From Solirubrobacterales bacterium (GTDB lineage: Bacteria; Actinomycetota; Thermoleophilia; Solirubrobacterales; Solirubrobacteraceae): DNA of 48,836 nucleotides. The notes beneath the pieces are model-generated. The model was not told the origin of the DNA. It saw nothing but the letters and a program-made list of their open reading frames with translations, and ran no database searches. The first letter of the stretch is position 1. Every line of letters starts with the position of its first letter. The stretch spans positions 15,612 to 64,447 of the forward strand of contig PLES01000181.1 in the NCBI GenBank assembly GCA_003137075.1, written 5' to 3'. The position numbers were made by a program, and so were the translations under genes. Positions 15,725 to 23,191 of this stretch are shown in pieces.

Positions 15725-16516
15725 TCATGTGGCCGTTCCGGACTCGGACTCTGTCGTGGCCATCGCTTGGGCATAGACCTGCGCGATGTCGGAGGCGCCA
15801 AACTGCAGGCGTAACCGTTCGGCAGTGTCGCGCGCGACGACACACCCGGCACGGATCAGTGCGATCTCCTCGCACAGTTGTTCCGCCTCTTCGAGGTAGT
15901 GCGTTGTCAGCAGAACGGTCGTCCCGTCGGCGTTGAGCCCACGGATGTATTCCCAGAGCTCATATCGCAGCTCGACGTCCACCCCGGCGGTCGGCTCGTC
16001 GAGGATCAACAGCGATGGGCGGTGCATCAGCGCACGCGCAAACAGAAGCCGCCTGCGCATGCCTCCGGAGAGCTCATTTGCGCGGTTGCTCGATTTGGCG
16101 CTGAGATGGAAGACATCCATCAGTTCGCGCGCCCGCTGGCGCGCTTCTTTCCGGCCGAGCCCGTGATACCCAGCGTGGTACACAAGGATCTCGAAGACGC
16201 TGAGGAAGCGATCGACATTCACATCCTGCTCACACAGGCCGATCAGTCGACGCGCCTCGCGGGTCCGATGATCGAACCCGAACACGCTGACCCGCCCGGC
16301 CGTCGGCACCACCAGGTTGCAGACCGACCCGATCAGCGTCGTCTTACCCGCGCCGTTCGGCCCAAGCAATCCAAAGAAACTACCCGCCGGAACCTCGAGG
16401 TCGAGGTCGTACAAGGCGGTGAAGCCACCGCTATATGTCTTACGCAGCCCGGTCACAGAAAGCGCTGACGGCGAGCCCGGAACGGACGGTACGTGCGTAT
16501 CGCGTGATCCCATCAT
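15725..16516 (-). CDS. ABC-2 type exporter ATP-binding protein (DrrA/NodI-like)
   Basis: The 263-residue ATPase carries Walker A GPNGAGKTT (52-60), signature LSGGMRRR, Walker B LLILDEPTAGVD and the His switch TTHYLEEAEQL. The GGM signature and single short domain are typical of the DrrA/NodI export group, unlike the TOBE-bearing importer ATPase at 11854. It heads the minus-strand operon of exporter pair plus importer permeases. The first codons are ATGATG at 16516-16511, and no ribosome binding site is visible, so the message may be leaderless. An operator-like site overlaps the start. Confidence 0.9.
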   Translation of the reverse strand: MMGSRDTHVPSVPGSPSALSVTGLRKTYSGGFTALYDLDLEVPAGSFFGLLGPNGAGKTTLIGSVCNLVVPTAGRVSVFGFDHRTREARRLIGLCEQDVNVDRFLSVFEILVYHAGYHGLGRKEARQRARELMDVFHLSAKSSNRANELSGGMRRRLLFARALMHRPSLLILDEPTAGVDVELRYELWEYIRGLNADGTTVLLTTHYLEEAEQLCEEIALIRAGCVVARDTAERLRLQFGASDIAQVYAQAMATTESESGTAT

Positions 16517-16526
16517 CTACGTATCA
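16515..16526. promoter_or_regulatory. Weak candidate operator at exporter operon start
   Basis: ATCTACGTATCA keeps the core TACGTAT of the regional palindrome (8/12). It overlaps the first codon of the ABC-2 ATPase, as might be expected of a leaderless repressed promoter. Confidence 0.3.
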
Positions 16527-16544
16527 GTCCAGTTCGCCCCAAGA

Positions 16545-16579
16545 CGGACCGGACACCCCACCGTCGAGTGCCCGGTCCG
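16545..16579 (-). terminator. Terminator hairpin after the secreted beta-helix gene
   Basis: CGGACCGG at 16545-16552 pairs with CCGGTCCG at 16572-16579, extended by CAC/GTG after one mismatch. It lies just downstream of the stop of the minus-strand gene ending at 16601. There is no T run. Confidence 0.45.
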
Positions 16580-16600
16580 CGATCGCTAGCGTTCGGCGAC

Positions 16601-19600
16601 CTACGGCGTGAAGTCCTGGTTGGTGCCAGGCGCGTTCTTGCACGGCCACTGATCGAGTTGCTGACCGAGCGTGGAGACGTTCCCGGTCACGTCCAGGCAC
16701 AGCCCGCTGTTGTCGTTCTTGAACTCGTACGAGCCGTCCGACTGCTGCTCTGGCAGCCATTGGCTTGCTGCGTTACCGTTCACCGGCTCTTGCACGATGT
16801 CCGCCACGCCCTGAGTGGTCGAGCTGTTGAGTACGGTCACGTCCTGACCGGAGTTCTCGACCTCCAGCTCGCCGTAGCCGCCAGAGGTAGCGACGAACTG
16901 GAACGCTTGGTTTTGCCCGCCGTTGCAGGTCCACTGGTCGATCGCAGCACCCGCGTTAGACGTGTTGCCTGAGTTGTCCAGGCAGAGGCTGTCGCTGCCG
17001 ATCGTGAGCTTGCTGTAACCGGTGGGGTAGCTGCCTCCCGACATGACCGCGTTGATGCCTGTGACGGCGGTGTCCAGCCGGCCTTCTAGCTGGATGGCGT
17101 TCGCGTCTGCCTCTGTCGGGGCCCCGGCCGCCGTTCCGTTGAACCAAACCGTCGTGTAACTGCCGGATGGGCCGACGAACTTGACCAGATAATGGTCAGT
17201 GTCCAACAACGCCAACGCCCCAGGCACCACGCCGTCCATCTCATATGACCCGTTCGCCGTAGTACAAGCCGATGCGAGCGCCGTGGATGTCGTTGGATTG
17301 ATGTACAGGTACGCACAGATGTTGGCTAGCGGCAGACCAGTTGAGGCGCTCGTCACCCGCCCTGTAACGGTGACGGTGGTCGATGTCGGAGCTTGAGCGA
17401 GCACCGTGAGCGTGAACGCCTGCGTCGCCGCGTCGCCCGAGCCGTTGGAGGCAGTTATCGAGACCGGGTACGTGCCGGCGCTTCCGGACGCAGGCGTGCC
17501 TGCGAGCTTGGCGGTGCCGTTTGCATTGTCTGTGAATGCCACTCCGCTTGGCAGCGTCCCAGTCTCAGTGAAGCTCGGAGTCGGCGACCCGCTGGCGAAC
17601 AGCGTGTAGCTACCCGCCGACCCAACGGTCATCGTGGCCTTCCCAAGCGTCGTGATTGCCGGCGCTGGATAACCAAGACCCGATGCCAGGCCGGCGCTAT
17701 CGATGACCTGCGTCGCAGCGGTCGGCCAAGAGGTGCCCGCAACCAGTGTGTTCGCGAACACCACGTTGTAGTGCGGGCTACCGGTGCCCGTCGACGAGTT
17801 GACGGTCGCCGAATTGTTGTACCAGTTGCTGTAAAAGAGGTTGTCGTCGGCGTTGTTGCCAGAGTCTGAGTTGACCCCAGCCCACGACGTCGACCCTTGG
17901 ATCACATTGTCCTCGTAGGTTGTGAACCGCGAGCCTTCGTCGTTGTACATCCCCCCTTGGCTCGGGTTATTGCCGTACATGTAGTTGCCGCTCACCACGG
18001 CAAACGGATCGGCTGAGAGGTTGTAGAACGGGCCGGCGCAGCAAGAGAAGCTCCCGGTGCCCAAGCCCGTGTCGTAGATCACATTGTCGGTGACGTCGTT
18101 GTACTGCTGCGGCGTCGGTGTGGTGTTGATCGAGTAGTAGTTGTAGGTGCCTCGGCTTTCGTAGTCCTGGCTTCCTCCTGGATCCTCGACACCCCACCCG
18201 AAGCCGGTACCGATACCGTCATAGGGGATGTTGTCGATTTGGTTGTTGGCGATAACCGCGTGAGTGGTATCACTCTCTTGAACGCCATCAGAGTCCAGGT
18301 AATTGGTACCAGTGGTGCTGATGTTGTTGTTCTCAACCACAACGTTCTGCACGAGCGTCTGCGGGTTCGAGGGGTCGGAGTCCGCAGACTGGATCCCACC
18401 GATCATGATGCCGGTTCCCGCGATCTGGCTGAATGTGTTATTCGCGACGGTGATGTTCTGTGCGCCCAATCCGACGCCCGACGTGTTGGCGTCAGCGTCC
18501 TCTCCGATGCCAAGCGCCGCGGAACCCAGGTCTGAGAACGTGTCGCCACCGAACGTGACCCCATTTGCCGCCGAGACCTGGATGGCGCCCGGCACCTCGT
18601 TCCACTTGCCACGCGTAGCCTCAAACAACGAGCACCCGCCGGTGCACGAGCCGAAGCTCGGGTAGCCGGTCGAGTAGGTTCCGGCTGAATACCAGTTCTG
18701 CTGCTGGTCGGCGTATCCACTGGTTGAGCTCGGCGCAAGCCAGCTTGAGTTCGAGAAGTGGATGCCTTGGAAGCTGAGGTTCTGGACGGGGCTGGCGTAT
18801 GAGCCGCTGATGTCTACGAGCGATTGAACAAGCGGCAGATCGATGGTGAGGCTCGACGGGTTCGTGCCCGAGGCTGCCTCGTAGTAGAGCTCGCCTGTTT
18901 GCGAATCGAGGTACCACTCGTTCGGCTGGTTCAGGAACGCAAGCGAGTTCTCGATGTAATCGCCGGACGTCGAGTCGCCCGTGTCCCAGCCCATTGTGTT
19001 GTCTTCCCAGCAAGGCTGCGCCATGTTCAGCGCGGTGCCGGAGATGGACGACACCGGACAATAGTGATCAGTCCACGTACCACGATGCTCGATCTCAACC
19101 TGGCTCTGGTCCGGAAGCGCGTCAAGCGTGCTCTCAAGGCTTGAGTTGCTGATCGTGAAGCCGGTGCTGGTCGCCGTCAGATAGCTGCTGGTCACGGCCG
19201 CAGAGCCGCCGAGCGGCGAACCTGCGATTGGCGCCTCGACACCGTTGACGTACAGGTTGCGGCTGTTCGTGCCGACACCGACGTTCGTCTCGTAGATATT
19301 CTGGCCTGAGTTGTAGACGGACCAGTCGCTTACCTGCTCACCGCCGGAAATGACCGGCGTGGCCCCTGGTGCAGCCTCCCACGTGACGTAATGTCCGTTT
19401 TGCCCGCCGTCGGTAGCGCCGAATGTCAGCGGTGCAGTGACGTTGTACGTGCCGGTAACCAGCTCGACGGTCACATTTTGGGAGCCATTGTTCTGTTCGA
19501 CGGCCGTCTTCGCGGCGCTCAGGGTCGAAACGACCTGATTGCATCCCGAAGGTTGGGTTCCCCCGGACGGCACCACGCAAATCTCGTAGTTAGACGCGGC

Positions 19601-19720
19601 TTCAGCCTGTGACGACCAAGTAGCCGCCACTGCGACGCACAAAATCAACACGCCACTCAGGGCGAACAGCCTCATCCGCATCTTGTGGCACGCAAGCGAC
19701 CACCACGAGTTCCCGAACAC
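16601..19720 (-). CDS. Secreted right-handed beta-helix protein with Ig-like and ricin B-type lectin domains (GH141-like)
   Basis: This 1039-residue extracellular protein has a signal peptide (LFALSGVLILCVAVAATWSS, cleavage near AEA-AS). The beta-helix region covers roughly 40-670. Its N-terminal part (GTYNVTAPLTFGATDGG, then PVISGGEQVSDW and NLYVNGVEAPIAG) resembles GH141/GH120-type glycosidases. A putative-Ig (He_PIG) domain follows near 680-770, then a carboxypeptidase-regulatory-like domain near 775-880. A C-terminal ricin B-type lectin has LCLDNSG and LCLDVTG repeats with DQW. The GTG at 19720 follows GGAGAGAGG by six bases; ATGs at 19681 and 19753 are alternatives. GH141 includes alpha-L-fucosidases and xylanases, so it may release the sugar used by the neighbouring operons. 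The activity is inference. Confidence 0.82.
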   Translation of the reverse strand: MFGNSWWSLACHKMRMRLFALSGVLILCVAVAATWSSQAEAASNYEICVVPSGGTQPSGCNQVVSTLSAAKTAVEQNNGSQNVTVELVTGTYNVTAPLTFGATDGGQNGHYVTWEAAPGATPVISGGEQVSDWSVYNSGQNIYETNVGVGTNSRNLYVNGVEAPIAGSPLGGSAAVTSSYLTATSTGFTISNSSLESTLDALPDQSQVEIEHRGTWTDHYCPVSSISGTALNMAQPCWEDNTMGWDTGDSTSGDYIENSLAFLNQPNEWYLDSQTGELYYEAASGTNPSSLTIDLPLVQSLVDISGSYASPVQNLSFQGIHFSNSSWLAPSSTSGYADQQQNWYSAGTYSTGYPSFGSCTGGCSLFEATRGKWNEVPGAIQVSAANGVTFGGDTFSDLGSAALGIGEDADANTSGVGLGAQNITVANNTFSQIAGTGIMIGGIQSADSDPSNPQTLVQNVVVENNNISTTGTNYLDSDGVQESDTTHAVIANNQIDNIPYDGIGTGFGWGVEDPGGSQDYESRGTYNYYSINTTPTPQQYNDVTDNVIYDTGLGTGSFSCCAGPFYNLSADPFAVVSGNYMYGNNPSQGGMYNDEGSRFTTYEDNVIQGSTSWAGVNSDSGNNADDNLFYSNWYNNSATVNSSTGTGSPHYNVVFANTLVAGTSWPTAATQVIDSAGLASGLGYPAPAITTLGKATMTVGSAGSYTLFASGSPTPSFTETGTLPSGVAFTDNANGTAKLAGTPASGSAGTYPVSITASNGSGDAATQAFTLTVLAQAPTSTTVTVTGRVTSASTGLPLANICAYLYINPTTSTALASACTTANGSYEMDGVVPGALALLDTDHYLVKFVGPSGSYTTVWFNGTAAGAPTEADANAIQLEGRLDTAVTGINAVMSGGSYPTGYSKLTIGSDSLCLDNSGNTSNAGAAIDQWTCNGGQNQAFQFVATSGGYGELEVENSGQDVTVLNSSTTQGVADIVQEPVNGNAASQWLPEQQSDGSYEFKNDNSGLCLDVTGNVSTLGQQLDQWPCKNAPGTNQDFTP

Positions 19721-20486
19721 GACACACCTCTCTCCTCGACATGTTTTCGTCATGCATTGCTGGCACTGCTGGGTTAGGTCAACGCCGAACGGCCGGGCAG
19801 TGCGGGCGTCGGTCCCACGTCGGAGGGGGTTCGGCTCTGCCCAGCGCCGTTGCGACCGCGTTGATCTGATCCCCTTGGTTGGCCGTGTTCACGCGGCAAG
19901 GGAGCCCGATGCGGCTATCCACGATTCGATCGACGCAGCGTTGGGTCTCGTTCCCGCGTTACACACGCTGATTAGGTGGCAATCAACCGAGATGTCAGTG
20001 ACGCGTGCGGGCGCGTCGGAAGACCCGACGACGCTCGCATCCTCGGCTCGGATACGAGTCATGGCAAGCTCGAGACTTGCGGTCCCTCTCCTCATACGTA
20101 TGATGATAGTAGGACTTCGAACGTGTTGTCAAACCGAGTCCCCAAAGGGCCCGCGGCTCGTCGAAGCCGGTGTCGGACCTCGCCATGACGATCTGGCCGC
20201 GGTCGTACCCATCCGAGTTGCAGGCGCCAGCGAGGGTGGCATCGGCGCTCGGCAAGGCAGCTCTCGAAACGTGATATGGCCAACTCTCGCGCCGCCGCGC
20301 TCGTCCTGCCACCCGTGCCCATCAAGGAAGCCTGCTCGCGCGTCGCCGTTTGGATCAGGGTCCAAACCGCGAACGAGCGACGACCGCTCTTATCAAAGCA
20401 ATCACGCGCAACGCAGCGCCCCGCCGCCGAAGCGTCCGTCCGATTTGAAGGACTTAGGCGAAAGCGCGGGCGTTTACTAAGTGCCC
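19721..20486. other. Long non-coding stretch upstream of the secreted protein
   Basis: These 766 bases hold no convincing gene on either strand. They contain a perfect palindrome at 20092-20103 about 370 bp before the secreted-protein start. If transcription begins there, the leader is unusually long. A minus-strand frame at 19889-20095 (68 codons) begins within the palindrome and is followed by AGGAGAGGG; I do not recognise it. Confidence 0.4.
20092..20103. promoter_or_regulatory. Perfect candidate GntR operator, TCATACGTATGA
   Basis: This is the only exact copy of the 12-bp palindrome. It lies upstream of the secreted beta-helix gene, tying that gene to the sugar regulon. GATGAT follows on the right side. 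Confidence 0.65.
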
Positions 20487-20852
20487 TCAGCCTCCGGTCA
20501 GGACGGTGTCCTCATGCGAGTAGGCAGGTGCGCAGCAGCACAGCAGCACCAGCGGCCCGGTGCCTGTGTTCCAAAGCTTGTGCACGATCCCGGGTGGGAT
20601 CACTACGCAATCACCCTCCCTGATCTCCGCGTCCTCGGAACCGAGACGCATCCGCCCACTACCCGAAGTGAAGTAATAGATCTCCTCAGACCGAGGGTGG
20701 AAATGCTCGGCCGTCTCACCACCAGCCTCGACGGTAGCCTCCGCGAGGCTCTGATTGCGCACCATCGTCCAACCAGGCCCAGCAAGCTCACGAATCCCCG
20801 AACCATCCGCAGTGACAAACGACTCCCGATCCAAAAGGCGAGCGATCTCCAT
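20487..20852 (-). CDS. Cupin-domain protein
   Basis: The 121-residue product is a single small cupin barrel. It has the first cupin motif (GGETAEHFHPRSEEIYYFTSGSGRM) with His and Glu metal ligands, and the second motif (GDCVVIPPGIVHKLWN) with the last His. Such proteins bind a metal and act as isomerases, dioxygenases or sugar-binding proteins; the substrate is not readable from sequence. The start at 20852 (MEIARLLDRESF) is chosen because residues upstream in the longer frame do not look coding. It is divergent from the RNA helicase by 120 bp. Confidence 0.8.
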   Translation of the reverse strand: MEIARLLDRESFVTADGSGIRELAGPGWTMVRNQSLAEATVEAGGETAEHFHPRSEEIYYFTSGSGRMRLGSEDAEIREGDCVVIPPGIVHKLWNTGTGPLVLLCCCAPAYSHEDTVLTGG

Positions 20853-20972
20853 CCACCGATTGAAACACGCCCCGCCAAGCGACACCCGCAACCACGCGCA
20901 AGCCGAGCCGGGAGCACGGGAGCGTTGAGGGACGTGACCTACAAACGGTCGGCGTCGTAACGTGGAGGTCAA

Positions 20973-22610
20973 ATGACGACCTTTTCCGACCTTGCGCTCC
21001 GTGAGGAATTGCTGCAGTCACTGACTGAGCTCGGCTACGAAGAGCCGACGCCGATCCAGGCCGAGACGATCCCGCCACTCGTCCGTGGCGCTGATCTGCT
21101 CGGGCAGGCCGCCACCGGCACCGGCAAGACCGCCGCGTTCGCGCTGCCGCTGCTGCAACGCATCAAGCTCGGCGGCCCACGTCCGCGGGCGCTCGTGCTC
21201 GTCCCGACGCGTGAACTGGCGGCCCAGGTCTCTGAGGCCATCCACAAGTACGGACGCCACCTCGGCGCGCGCGTCCTGCCGATCTACGGCGGCGCCCCGA
21301 TCGTCCGCCAGATCAAGTCGCTGGAGCGCGGTGTCGACATCGTGGTCGCTACGCCGGGACGAGCGATCGACCATCTCACGCGTAGGACGCTCAACCTCCA
21401 GGACGTTGAGGTCGTCGTTCTAGATGAGGCGGATGAAATGCTGGACATGGGTTTCGCCGAGGACATCGAGACGATTCTTGACGAGACCCCAGCGACGCGC
21501 CAGACCGTTCTCTTCAGCGCGACGATGCCGCCGCGCATCAAGCACATGGTCAAGCAGCACCTGAGAGACCCGATCACCATCAGCGTCGGCCTCGGGCGCG
21601 CCGAACCCGGCGTGACGCCGAAGATCCGCCAGATTGCGTATGTCGTCAACCGCGCCCAGAAGTCTGCTGTGCTGAGCCGCATCCTCGACATCGAGCAGCC
21701 TGGGCAGGCGCTTGTTTTCTGTCGCACCCGTGCAGACGTCGACGAGCTGACAGAGACGCTCAACGGCCGTGGCTACCGTGCCGAGGCGCTGCACGGCGGA
21801 CTCAGTCAGGAGCAGCGCACGAAGGTGCTCGGCCGCTTGAGGTCGGAGACCGCCGACTTGCTGATCGCCACCGATGTCGCCGCCCGTGGTCTCGACATCG
21901 AGACGCTCACCCACGTCGTGAACTTCGACGTGCCGTCCGCGCCAGAGTCATACGTCCACCGGATCGGCCGAGTCGGTCGTGCCGGCCGTGAGGGTACCGC
22001 GATCACACTGGCCCAGCCGCGCGAGCACCGGATGTTGAAGACGATCGAGCGGCTCACCAAGCAGCCGATCGCCATCGAGACGGTTCCTACTGTCGCCGAT
22101 CTCAAGGCGCGCCGGCTGGAGCTCACTCGCGCCGCGCTGCACGAGTCGCTGCTCGAGGACAATCTCGAGCCGTTTCGTGTTGTGTTCGACACGCTCTCGG
22201 ATGAGTTCGACCCCTTGAACGTCGCGTTGGCCGCGATCAAGCTGGCACACGAGGCGACATCCGTCGGCGGCGACGAGGACGCCGAGCTGGACGCTCCGCA
22301 AATGGCTGTGGAACGCGACAGGCAGGACACCACCGCCCGCCGCCCGCGGCGCAACGGCGCGGGAGAGACGGCACGGGTCTTCATCGGCCTAGGCCGTGTT
22401 GCGCACGTTCGGCCCCAGGACCTCGTTGGCGCGATCACCGGCGAGACGACGCTCCAGGGCCGAGAGATCGGGGCAATCGAGATTGCCGATCGCTTCAGCC
22501 TGGTGGAAGTCGCCGTGGACCGTGTCGATGAGGTCATCCAGGGACTCAGGAAAACGAAGCTCCAGGGTCGCAAGGCCACTGTGCGCCGGGAGAAGTTCGA
22601 CCGCAAATAA
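20973..22610 (+). CDS. DEAD-box RNA helicase with DbpA-type RNA-binding domain
   Basis: The 545-residue protein has every helicase motif: Q motif PTPIQ, Walker A AATGTGKT (46-53), PTRELA, TPGR, DEAD (151-154), SAT, HGGLSQEQR, ATDVAARGLDIE and HRIGRVGRAGR. The C-terminus (about 465-540, RVFIGLGRVAHVRPQDLVGAI) is the DbpA/CsdA RNA-binding fold. These enzymes unwind rRNA and mRNA during ribosome assembly and cold growth. GGAGG lies five bases before the ATG. The gene converges on the sigma factor with only three bases between stops. Confidence 0.95.
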   Translation: MTTFSDLALREELLQSLTELGYEEPTPIQAETIPPLVRGADLLGQAATGTGKTAAFALPLLQRIKLGGPRPRALVLVPTRELAAQVSEAIHKYGRHLGARVLPIYGGAPIVRQIKSLERGVDIVVATPGRAIDHLTRRTLNLQDVEVVVLDEADEMLDMGFAEDIETILDETPATRQTVLFSATMPPRIKHMVKQHLRDPITISVGLGRAEPGVTPKIRQIAYVVNRAQKSAVLSRILDIEQPGQALVFCRTRADVDELTETLNGRGYRAEALHGGLSQEQRTKVLGRLRSETADLLIATDVAARGLDIETLTHVVNFDVPSAPESYVHRIGRVGRAGREGTAITLAQPREHRMLKTIERLTKQPIAIETVPTVADLKARRLELTRAALHESLLEDNLEPFRVVFDTLSDEFDPLNVALAAIKLAHEATSVGGDEDAELDAPQMAVERDRQDTTARRPRRNGAGETARVFIGLGRVAHVRPQDLVGAITGETTLQGREIGAIEIADRFSLVEVAVDRVDEVIQGLRKTKLQGRKATVRREKFDRK

Positions 22611-22613
22611 GGG

Positions 22614-23191
22614 CTATCCGCCGCGGCTCGCGACGGGCCGTGAAGCGTCGGAGGTATCGGCATCCTCGCCGGCGTCGCGCGGAGCCAGAAGCACCCGTAA
22701 CCGGGTCCGTGCTCGGTGTGCGCGGATTCTCACCGCGTTCGGCGACAGACCGAGGACCGATGCGACCTCCCGCGGCGCTAAGCCATCCCACGAAAGCATC
22801 GTGACTATCTCCTGGTCCAGTGGTGAAAGCTCGGACAGCGCGGCGGCGACCGCGCTGTCCTTTGGGGCTGTTGTCGGGTTCGACCGCTCAGCCGCGAGCG
22901 CAAGCTCGTGTGATGTCACAGCCGCCCGCTCTGCGCCGGCTCGCTCTCGCCGACTGACGTTCCTCGCGATCCCGAAGAGCCACGGCCGAGCCTCGTCGCC
23001 ACCCGGTGTGCGGTTGCGCTTCTCCCACGCGATCCGGTAGGTCTCTGCGAGACAGTCAGCCGCGTCGTCGGCGGTCGAGCAGCGCCGCAGTAGGAACGCG
23101 AGTAGGTCCTGGCTCGTCTCGTCGTAGAGCGGCTGAATCGCTCGCTGTCGTCGGGTGTAGGGCGACCCGCTCGCACAAAGAACCCGCTCAT
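22614..23191 (-). pseudogene. ECF-type RNA polymerase sigma factor with a frameshift
   Basis: Two frames together make one sigma-70 protein of about 190 residues. The ATG at 23191 overlaps the stop of the upstream gene (TGATG) and gives MSGFFVRAGRPTPDDSERFS. At about 23128-23133 the reading must move by one base to continue LYDETSQDLLAFLLRRC (region 2), ARPWLFGIARN, and the region-4 helix-turn-helix (REVASVLGLSPNAVRIRAHRAR). The downstream frame has no ATG, GTG or TTG start before region 2. One missing C would explain the break. It may be a sequencing error, a real inactivating mutation or, less likely, programmed frameshifting. It sits in an operon with the CU044_5270-type protein. Confidence 0.72.

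Noticed and set aside
19683-20480. 265-codon plus-strand frame opposite the beta-helix promoter region
   Set aside because: It starts inside the signal-peptide region of the minus-strand gene, is rich in Arg, Ser, Pro and His without domain character, and runs through the operator.
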